The notes beneath the pieces are model-generated. The model was given only the letters and a program-made list of their open reading frames with translations. It was not told the origin of the DNA and did not search any database. A stretch of DNA of 64,000 nucleotides, taken from NCBI GenBank assembly GCA_027924585.1, contig BSBM01000190.1, positions 310,001-374,000 on the forward strand, written 5' to 3'. The stretch is from Larix kaempferi. Its lineage: Eukaryota; Streptophyta; Pinopsida; Pinales; Pinaceae. The translations under genes were made by a program, and so were the position numbers. This document shows positions 36,224 through 46,000 of the stretch, piece by piece; positions within the stretch are counted from its first letter, which is position 1, and each line of letters opens with the position of its first letter.

Positions 36224-36748
36224 TGTTAAGATTCAATATTATAATATAGATAACATCAGTATTACATTCCAGTTCACAACAATAGCATATACAGGATCAC
36301 TGAAAGAACAACAAGCACAACATGAACACAAGAGACATAGATTTATCCTGGGAAACCCTCATGGGGTAGAAAACCTAGCAAAGATTCCTCAATATAGATG
36401 ACCAGAAAATATAAAGATGTAATCCCCAAGCATGAGCTACTTCTCCTATGCGAGTTTCACAAGTGAGTGTATGAGTGATAAATGAGGAACACACCTCCTC
36501 TATTTATACTCATCTTCTAATTGAATTTTCACCCTAATTGGGTCGACCTCTCCTAAGAGAGTCTAATAACCCCTAAGCAGCTAACTCAGGTTCAACCTCA
36601 CAAGGGAGGTCTAATAAGCCTAGTTGCCACATTCTCTCGAAGGAATAAACATCTCTGGATATACAATAGGGTCTCCACGGAGGAATGAAACATCTCCGGA
36701 ATAATAAAGTACAAATATAATATTCTTAGAAGTTACAATATCTCAACA
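36224..36748 (-). repeat. 5' LTR of D (525 bp)
   Basis: Matches 30300-30848, with a short deletion near CTTCTCC. The second ATATT follows at 36749. Confidence 0.9.
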
Positions 36749-39700
36749 ATATTAGAAGCCATTATGGTTACCATAGACTCTTGGAAGCAGCTTGTTGATT
36801 TCATTGTCATCCACACGAAATCTAAGTTCAATGACTATCCTCTCATCCTTGGGAGACCATGGCTCGCCACAACTGATGCTCACATAGCATGTAGGTAGGG
36901 AGATATGACCATAAAAAATGGATTACAAACCAAAAATTTGACTTTGTACCCTCCTACCAGACCTCATTTAGATATCTGGGAACCTTGGTGGCGATATGAA
37001 AAGAATGATTCTGATCAACCTATACATCATGTTCTGATCATAGATACTTCCATAAGCACTGAGAACACCACAGGAGGACACAACCATTTCCAATTTTATG
37101 CAGAATCTTTACGATAACCCAATTTCCATTGGAGATCATTTACCAGTCAATGAATTGGATGTACTAGGGATGGAGAAACACCTATGGAAAAAATATGTCT
37201 TATGGAGGAAACAAGAACAACCACCAAAACAATAGAAATTGCTCCTAACAGAACATTGAAAATTAGTGATCACTTACCACCTGAACGAGAAGAAAAAGTG
37301 ATCCACCTCCTTAGAAAATATCAAGCAACCTTTGCATGGACCTACCCTGACATGAAAGGAGTTAGTCCAACCGTTTTCCAACACCACATATATATCAAGG
37401 AAGGATCAACCCCTGTTAGGAAGCCACAACGTAGAATGAGCCCAACCTTGAGAGACATTGTCAAAACTGAATTACAAAAACTCCTTGATGTTGGATTCAT
37501 ATACCCAATTTCAGACAGTGAATGGGTATCAACACTAGTAATTGTTTTGAAGATAGGAGGGAAATGGAGGGTTTGTATAGACTATAGAGAATTGAATAAG
37601 GCTACAAAGAAAGATCACTTCCCCTTACCATTAATTGACTAGGTTCTATATACCCTAGTAGGAAATAAATTATTTTCCTTCTTGGATGGGTTCAGTGGGT
37701 ATAACCAGATCCAAATTCATCCTGCAGACCAAGACAAAACTACCTTTCCCTATCCGTGGGGAAATTTTTCCTACATAGTCCTTCCTTTTGTAATTTTTAA
37801 TTCCCCATCTAATTTCCAAAGGGAAGTCTTGAGTATTTTTGTTGATTTCATCCATGACCGTATGGAAATATATATGGATGATTTTACTCCTTGTGGGGAT
37901 GAGTTTGAAGAGGCTCTCACCAACCTAGAGAATGTTCTTAAAATATGTATTGAAATGAACCTCTGCTTAAGCAATGAAAAATGTCAATTAAGGATGGATG
38001 AAGGATTAGTTTTAGGACATTATGCCTCTGAAAGAGGAATTACACTAGAACTTGCAAAAATCCAAGTGATAGTCAGCCTACCTCCTCCACAAAAACTAAG
38101 AGATAATCAACCTACCTCCTCCACAGAAACTAAGAGATAATCAACCTATCTCCTTAGAAGATTCATAGGGTAGTCTGTGTATTACAAGAGATTCATACAT
38201 GGTTATAGTAAAATAGTTGCACCAATGTTTATTTAATGACCAAATACACAGAGTTTCAATGGAATGATAGATTCCATTAAGAATTTGAACATATCAAGCA
38301 GAGGATCATGGAAGCACATGTCTTACAAGGGCCCAATTGGTAGCTTCCTTTCCACATACATTCTGATGCTTCAGATAGAGAAATCGGTGTATTCCTTAGG
38401 CAAGAAGAGAATAAGGTCCCATATGCCATTTACTACATTAGTAAGAACCTTGCAGGACCATAGATCAACTACACTGTCATAGAGAAAGAATTCCTTGTTT
38501 TCATATACTCCATCAATAAGTTCAGGCACTGCATCAATGGATATCAGGTATTCATCCATACTGATCACTCATTAATCAAATATTTAATGAATAAATCAGA
38601 TGTTAGTTGTAGAGTAATCATATGGATTTTATTACTACAAGAATTTGATATAACCATTATAGATAAACCAGAGAAACTTAACGTTGTAATAGATTTATTG
38701 TCTAGACTAACACATGCTGTAGATAAGGAGCTAATATATGACACATTTCCGGATGAATACTTATTTTTCATCTCCGCACACATCCCTTGGTTTGATGACA
38801 TTTCAAATTATTTAGCCACTGGGAAGTTCCCTAAATACTTTACCTACAAGCAAAGATCAAATATAATAAGGAAGGGTGTTCCATTTTCATGGATCCAAGG
38901 ATATCTTTTTAGAATGGGACCATATCACATCATGAGAAGATGCATTAGAGAAGACAAGGTCCACAAAATTATTCATTCCTGTCATGATGAACCATGTGGT
39001 GGCCATTGTCTAGCTAAAAAGACAATATACAAGGTATTGAAAATAAGATACTATTGGACAAACTTACACCAGGATGCAACAACTTACTTTTCAAAATGTG
39101 ATGAATGTCAAAGGATGGGAAAACCAACTTAGAGAGATGAAATGCTACTCCATCCCCAGATTACAATAGAATGTTTTGAGAAATGGGGGATGAAATTTGT
39201 TGGACCCATTGATCCACCATCAAACACGAAACACCACATTCCTGTCTACACCGACTACAGTACAAAATGGGTGGAAGTGAAAGAATTAATATTGGCCAAC
39301 GAGGACTCGGTAGAAAAGTTCTTAACTGAATAAATTTTCACTAGATTTGGAGCACCAATGGAGCTTGTTACAGACAAAGGAACACAATTTGAATCAAATT
39401 TGATAGAGTAAATCCCTAGGATCAACAAATTTAAACACATATAGTCAACATCATACCATCCTCAGGCCAATGGCTAGGAAAAAGTTACCAATAGGGAAAT
39501 AGAAAAAATTCTAACTAAGATAGTTTAAACTCACAGAAAGGACTGGGAAGATAGAATTCATGAAGTAGCCTGGGCCTACAACACCACCTGGAATTCCACT
39601 ATAGTCCTCACACCATTTGAACTATTCTACAGAAAACAATAATGTTGCCAATTGAATTCGAGATTAAAACGTTAAGGACAACATTAGAACTTGACATGGA

Positions 39701-40226
39701 CTTGTCCACAACACAGAGTGAAATGATACTTCAACTTAATCAGCTAGATGAAATCAAATAACAAGTCTTACAAAACACCATGAATTTCAACATTATGCTA
39801 GTAAATGAAATTGGAGTGAAATCATAGATCCTTGTTCACTGTTTCCTCCGTTCTATCAGCTGGTTTTCTTTCTTATTGAGTGCCTACCTTCTATAGTGGC
39901 CATCCATAGAGGGTTTGATGCCCACATCTTCCACAGAGAGATACTAAGTGGTTAAAAAGAAAATAAAGGGACCCCCTCCCAAAAAATCATGGCATGATAA
40001 ATTTATAAATACTAGAGACTTCAAAGAAGGAGACTGGACCCTGCTTTACGACTCAGGATTTAAATACTTTAAAGGAAAATTGAGAACCAGATGGTTAGGG
40101 CCCTACCAAGTTGACATTATCTATGAAAATGGATATGTTGGAATCTCCACCATAGATGAGGATAAAATACCATTGTTGGTTAATGGTCACATACTAAAGT
40201 TGTACAAGAAACCTCTCAACAAGTAA
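36749..40226 (+). pseudogene. Element C pol, part 2: protease end, RT, RNase H, integrase
   Basis: Protease resumes with ILGRPWLAT. RT (37250-38140) keeps KPQRRMSPTLRDIVK and an intact YMDD near 37873, with a TAG at 37640 where A has Gln. A 34-bp tandem duplication at 38077-38144 shifts the frame at the end of RT. RNase H follows (about 38330-38700), with HTDHSLIKYLM. Integrase has its zinc domain (about 38970-39110), a first catalytic stretch MKFVGPIDPP and VTDKGTQF retaining the second Asp; the region of the catalytic Glu is damaged by TAG (NG then stop). About 150 bp of unmatched sequence (39800-39950) precedes the WLGPYQV tail, which ends at TAA 40224-40226. Confidence 0.88.
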
Positions 40227-40331
40227 GAGTTCACTGAAACTCTCAAAACAATAGGACTACATGTAATACTAGGGAAGCAATGCCCTTCTCCAACTTAATA
40301 GTTAATGCTGATATATGTATATATATATATA

Positions 40332-40367
<36 letters not shown>

Positions 40368-40411
40368 GATATATATATATATATATGAAAAAAAGGAAAC
40401 AAATAAGAAAA

Positions 40412-40443
<32 letters not shown>

Positions 40444-40732
40444 CTCAGATGAAAGCCTTTTCCAAGGCACCCAGGACAACAAAACAAAAAATATTTTACT
40501 AATCCAATACAAATTGCAGGACACCTCAAAACTAGCTAGAAGAATGCAACCTACAGGATTTCTACAACTTGTAGCACTATTACAACAAGCAGACAATATA
40601 CCAACTAACCTCAATGAAAAACAATAAGTTATTCAAAGGTAAGTCTACTCATCTAAATACATAAATTTGATCTCTTATATTTTTTTTAGCTAGTGTATGT
40701 TCCATTATTCACCAAATTGATGAGGAAATCAG
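40227..40732 (+). other. Start of the C inter-ORF region
   Basis: Non-coding, AT-rich, and dominated by an AT/CT microsatellite. G inserts at its right end. It continues at 54010. Confidence 0.6.
40313..40442. repeat. AT/CT compound microsatellite
   Basis: Runs of (AT)n, (CT)n, (AT)n, a purine-rich gap and again (AT)n. Several ORFs drawn across it are artefacts of the repeat. Confidence 0.9.
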
Positions 40733-42160
40733 TGTTGGGGCCAAGGTCGCAGATATAGTAAAAGCTGCGAATTTTGGGAAAAAGCACGAGTATGGAAGGA
40801 AAGTGCTAATTTTGGGACAAGCACTAAGTTTTGGATAAGAAGGAGACGGTGCGCAGTACGGTGCCAGATGGATGATCTCAGCGCAGATCACGGACCGGAA
40901 ATTGCGGAGCCCGCGCGCACGTCATCGAAGAATGAAGGTGGCTCAGCTACCATAATAAATAAGGCGATGGAGTAGAGGGCTCAGCTACCCTCATTTAAAG
41001 GCTCAGTACAGAAGTTATGGTTGCTCGGATCAAGGAGGAGCAACGGACCAGAGCATTGAAGGCGAAGGACGATCGCCCATACCCACAATCTGCGCCGGAA
41101 TTCATGGAGCCTGCAGGAAGCGGCGACGTGACTGCAAGCGGCGCCTACAGTACACCTAGCCATGTGCGTGGTTAGGGTTTTTGGGAATCACTGTTGGGAA
41201 AGGCCCACAGTTTTGTAAAGGTGTGACCATCATGGCCACCTATATATATGAATAATTGTAATGGGTAGAAGGGTTGGAGAGTTAGAGAGTTAGATGTTAG
41301 ACTGTTAGATAGCCAGTCTAAAGGATAGATCATGTGTTGATTATCCTTCACTGTATTTTCTACCCAATGTGTAGAACTAGAGAGGAAATCGGATAGCCGA
41401 GGAGCTAATCCCTGAGTTGCCAGACAGTCTGAGTCGACGTCTGTGCCTTTGTAATCTCCATAGAGAGGAGACTAGATTGAGAGAAGGGCTCCCAGCTGTG
41501 TGCGTGGAGTTTCCTGGAAAGATCTAAGGCTGCAGCTGTGTGCGCAACATCTTGTATATCATTTTCTGGTTAATATAACACTCCCATGGACGTGGTTTTC
41601 CTCGAGGAGATGAGCTTCACATATACCTTCTTGTTATAATGTTTGCGTGAATGATAACTGTTTAAGGTCATTACCTGTGTGTACATCTTTTGCATCATCT
41701 TTGCGACTGTTTGAGTGAGTTTAGGAAGGTCCTTTATTGTTATTAGCGTTAAGTATAGAAGTAGTGGTGGAACGCTGTCGCTGCAGCGACCGAGCTTCAC
41801 GTGACTACGATGAGTGCGTAGGAAGAGGAGGTATTTTAGCGCATCGACGCAAGGAATAGGCGCCCTCCGCGCCCGGAGGACGAGACTGCGCAGTGGGTCT
41901 GCAGGAAGGAAGGCATCCGCGCAGTGGCGTCGCGAGGCCTGTGGGAAAGTCCGACTGCCGATATTTGAGGAAGAAGGAGATATATAGAACAATCTCAGCG
42001 TCACCACGGTTAAGGAAAGCTGATTCCTTAACCCCCCCATAGCCACTTCGGGTGAGACCTCGAGCTGCCGCGCAGCTCGTTGCCGAGAGGGCCAGTGCGT
42101 CAAGGGGTTTTGTTGCTGCGCTTCATTAAAACCCGGGTCTGCCCAGAAAAGCAGCCAACA
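40733..42160 (+). repeat. 5' LTR of G (1428 bp)
   Basis: Begins TGTTGGGGCC, ends GCAGCCAACA. A TATATATATG at 41241-41250 is the likely TATA box. ORFs within it are not supported. Confidence 0.95.
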
Positions 42161-42510
42161 AATGGTTCCGTTGCCGCGTGAGCGAGACTTCTTATTTCAG
42201 TGATGTGTGAGATTGACGCGCAACCTAGAAAAAAAAAAGGGCAACAAATGGTTCCGTTGCCTTGCGACTTGTTATTGTGAGACTTGTTATTTAGCCGACG
42301 CGCGAGATCAAGGAGAACAAATGGTTCCGTTGCCTTATGACTTTTTGATCACATTACTTCCATGGCTTTGAACCCTGTTGATTGAGCCAACAAATGATTC
42401 CTTTGCCTTGCGACTTGTTGCTGTAAGACTTACTAGTTACGCGACATCTGAGATTGTTGCTGAAGACAACATAAGGTTCTGTTACACTGAGACTTGCTCA
42501 GTTAACAAAT
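42157..42510 (+). repeat. G leader: five to six degenerate tandem units starting AACAAATGG
   Basis: Units start at 42157, 42243, 42316, 42389 and 42468 (spacing 73-86 bp), with a short sixth start at 42503. The conserved core is AACAAATGGTTCCGTTGCC, followed by TTGCGACTTGTT and GAGACTTGTTA. The first unit overlaps the LTR end, so its TGGTTCCGTTGCCG sits where the PBS should be; it shares 13 of 18 bases with the tRNA-Asp-type PBS of A. Four units open a small ORF beginning M(V/I)PLP: 42162-42203, 42248-42280, 42321-42371, 42394-42426. Confidence 0.8.
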
Positions 42511-42994
42511 GTGTTACTGGAATCCTACAGCTAAAGAAATTGGAGATTGGTTTGATTTAAAGGCTAAAGAGTTCGCTGAACAAGAAAATAGAAGCCTTAC
42601 GTTTCAAACAGAAGACTGGTTACAGAAGTATATTTATGCTGACCTTTACGAAATTTTCTTTGTTACGTTTGCATTGGAGTTACACGCTTGGATAGCCAAG
42701 TTAGCAGATTCTAGACCTACGCTGCATGTTGATCGACCCGTCACGTGGACGCCTGAGCTAGTCAGTATTGTGAAGCGGATCGACAATTCTGTTTCCCGCG
42801 CAGTAGACTTTTGGTTGAATAGTCTACTGGAAGGTTTCATTACCGAATTTGCAGTCGATACAAGAAAGAGTTTCAGTGAAGCTGAGAGGAGTTTCTTCCA
42901 AGTACACAGAGGTAAGTTCTTAAATTCTCTGAACTTATGGATTAAAATGCTTCTGTATGAAAAAGGAAAGCTATGTATTACTTCTGATGAATAG
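42509..42994 (+). CDS. ORF1 of G, possible N-terminal Gag extension
   Basis: A 161-residue ORF starts at an ATG in the same AACAAATG context as the leader uORFs and ends at TAG 42992-42994. It is rich in Trp, Phe and Leu and predicted to be helical (for example YEIFFVTFALELHAWIAKLA and LNSLNLWIKMLLYEKGK). No family is recognised. It lies in the same frame as gag-pol, with only TAG and four sense codons between them, so it could be the N-terminal (matrix-like) part of Gag. It could be separated by a real stop that is read through, or cut off by a recent mutation in this copy. The position fits Gag; the function is inference. Confidence 0.6.
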   Translation: MCYWNPTAKEIGDWFDLKAKEFAEQENRSLTFQTEDWLQKYIYADLYEIFFVTFALELHAWIAKLADSRPTLHVDRPVTWTPELVSIVKRIDNSVSRAVDFWLNSLLEGFITEFAVDTRKSFSEAERSFFQVHRGKFLNSLNLWIKMLLYEKGKLCITSDE

Positions 42995-43006
42995 CATAGA
43001 CAAGTA

Positions 43007-46000
43007 ATGTCCGTAGATTCTGATAGTGATCCTGAAGTTATTGGTTGCACTCGTAGTGGAAAACGGTATAAAGTAGGCCTTGACCAACATTCTTCTGAGT
43101 CTAGCCCAGACAATAGCCAAGTCCCTAGAGCAAGCCATATAGAAAGACAAGGGAGTGCTCATATCCCTTATTACCCCTTTACACCGCAAAAACCAGACGG
43201 AGCTCAGTATAATCCTACAGTAACACCTTCTAGTAGCCCACACGGTACTTCTAGTACCTCTGTACCACCTTTGTTTAACCATCCCGGAGGCACTGCTACA
43301 GTACCTCCACCTCAAACCCGCGCAAGAAGGATGGGTGATGACATGAAGCTACCAACTTTTAGAGGAACAGGGATAGAAGACCCTGAGCAGCACTGGTTCT
43401 TATGTGAAGCCATTTGGACAATTAAGCAAATTAATGACGATGCTGTTAAACTGGTTCAGTTAGCAACCACACTAAGAGAAAGAGCCTTGACTTGGTTCAT
43501 GAAATACTCAGCAGCACAGAATAGGACGCTTGCTGAGGTAAGAAATGCTATGATTCGGGAATTTAAGAAACCTAAATCAGAATCACGGTGTATAACAGAG
43601 CTCAAAGACATCAAACAGTTACCTACAGAATCAGTATGGGACTTTGACCAGAAGTTCAAAGCCTTGATAGATCAAGTAAGCTTCGAGTTTGCACCACAGC
43701 AACATAAAGAATGGTTCATTGCTGCGCTGCTCCCACACATTAGACTTCCTCTTATGCAACAGAATCTCAATACTCAGGAACAAGCTCTAGAAATGGCTAT
43801 GAAACTAGAAGCTTCGCCAATTGCAGGAACAAGCAACGATGTTGCGCATTTACAGAACCAATTAGCAAACTTAACCTTGCAAGTGCATGATATTAAGAAA
43901 GGCAAGGAGATTAAGGAAGAAATTTGGTGTACAAAATGTAAAGCCCAAGGTCATTCAAAGGACCATTGTCCCGTTTTCATAGACTATATTGCAACTGGAG
44001 CACCTAATCCTTTACCACAGGCACAAGGGCCTTGGTGTGAAATCTGTAGAACTAGAGGTCATCGACCACAAGAATGTCACTTACTCCAGAAATATGTACA
44101 AACCCCAAAGAATCTATATTGTAATTTCTGTAAATCAGTAGGTCATGATGAGAACAATTGTAGAGCATATGATCTTATGATAGAAAGAAAGCATGATGTT
44201 TATAGGGTACAAGCAGAGACACAAGGACCCACAGCAGGTCCACCGTATGACCAAACTCGGGACGCCCGAGCAGCAAATTATAGAGGACGCGGACGCACAA
44301 CAAATTTTGGTCGCGGAAGAGGACAGATCACTTGTTATAATTGCGGAACACAAGGTCATTTTGCTAGGGATTGCCAAAATCCTACAACCCTCTGCAGGTA
44401 TTGTAAATCTTCCGACCATATCATTGAAGAATGCCCTCAGTTACAGGCTAAGATGCAAGCAAAGACACCACAGGTCAATCAGAATATTCAGTTGATTGGA
44501 GCAGAAAAAAGAGAACCAGACCCTACAGTTAATATAGTGACACGCAGTGGGGCAACCACTGGTGCGCAAGAGATGGGAACGGGAAAGCAAGCGACGCAAT
44601 GGGTGCGCCGCGCTAACATTAAACCAGCCCCACTTAACCTGCAGAAGCAAAAAGAAGCATTTAAGCAAGCTCAAGAGTATTTCTCAGATCCGAGAGCTTC
44701 AAGTTCTGCCGCAATTCCGCAGAACCTTAGTAGATCGCAAGTGCTAAGACAAGACAACCTGGTACAAGAACAGGCCACTACAGCTGGAAGGCCTGATGAT
44801 GATGATGATGAGGAGCATGCACTAGGCAGTGTTCAAGCATTCCTGCGACAATGTTTAAAACTGTTGCGCAATGAAAAAGCAACTCTAGAACTCCAACACC
44901 TGTTGGATCAGTGCCAACACTCTGCTTCGACGAACACACCGCAGCGTGCTGTTCACCAGATTAGGAGTCACATTAGAACTGGAAAAGAGATGAGGCTCAC
45001 AGCGCAGATTGGAGCATTTGAAATGGATGAAGTCATGTTAGATTTGGGCTCAGAAGCCAATGTTCTCACTATGCAGACATGGGAACAGATGGGAAGCCCT
45101 CAGCTTACGAGATCCCCTATCCAGCTAAGACTCGCAAATCAGCAACGAGTCTCTCCATTGGGCAGATTACCCAATGTACCTATTGATATTGAAGGAGTAA
45201 GAAGCTCTGCAGATTTTGAAGTAATCAAAATTATGGATGATAGTAGACCATACCCAGCGCTGTTAGGAATAGACTGGGCATTTGATAATTTGGCTGTCAT
45301 TAACCTGAAGAAAAGACAGATGACCTTTGAGGATGACCAGATCAGGGTCATCGCACCTCTTGATCCTATTCAAGGACCAAGATATATAGAACCCATTCGC
45401 GCAGAAGAGGAAGCGCGCCACATGGAAAGCTTGTACCAGATGACCACTAACCACAGTGACTATGTCAACCCCACGGCAGATGGCCATATCAGCTGGCGAT
45501 GTGATAGCTCGTGCACATCAGACTCAGATGCAGGATTGGAAAACTGGCAGAATCGTCTACATGAGGTTTCTGCAAGACGTTGTGCCATGATGACTAAATC
45601 CATTCGATGGATTGGCACAGAATTAACTGACACTCCAACTTTTGATGGCTTAACTGAAGTAACTAAATTCATACAGGAATATGAACAAAACCTTCCAGAA
45701 CAGCAGCGCATACAGGCACTGGATGTAGCATTGCGCGCTACACCCGCAAGATGGTGGATTGCGCATAAGGAGAATATTCATACATGGAAAGACTGTCGCA
45801 AATTGATACTGCGCAGATTTCAGGACACCACAGCCGAAGCGCTACGCAAATATGAAGGACAGAGTGACCCCAGGTCACAAATTGAAGCATGTATTCAGCA
45901 ATGGTCAGATATTCCGGAAGATGAATGGGTTCACCAATTCATCCACACATTGGATACAATTCCAAGGAATTGGTATACTGAAACAGAATTGCGCAAAGGC

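Larger units (their letters stand above)
30300..36748 (-). mobile_element. Element D: rearranged Ty1/Copia element, minus strand, in C protease
   Basis: LTRs at 30300-30848 and 36224-36748 are flanked by perfect ATATT duplications (30295-30299 and 36749-36753). The initiator-Met PBS lies beside the right LTR in reverse complement and the PPT beside the left LTR, so the element runs right to left. The LTRs differ by about 6% by eye plus a short indel. Only RT (partial) and RNase H survive. The rest of pol and gag is replaced by non-coding DNA, so D is non-autonomous. Confidence 0.9.

Noticed and set aside
40313-40442. Long AT/CT hairpin as a regulatory or RNA structure.
   Set aside because: A simple compound microsatellite explains it.
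41570-42103. Minus-strand ORFs in the G LTRs (177 and 249 codons at 53419-54168) as antisense genes.
   Set aside because: The two LTRs are nearly identical, so their agreement is not independent evidence. No domain is recognised, and the frame crosses the LTR border into C in the right copy.
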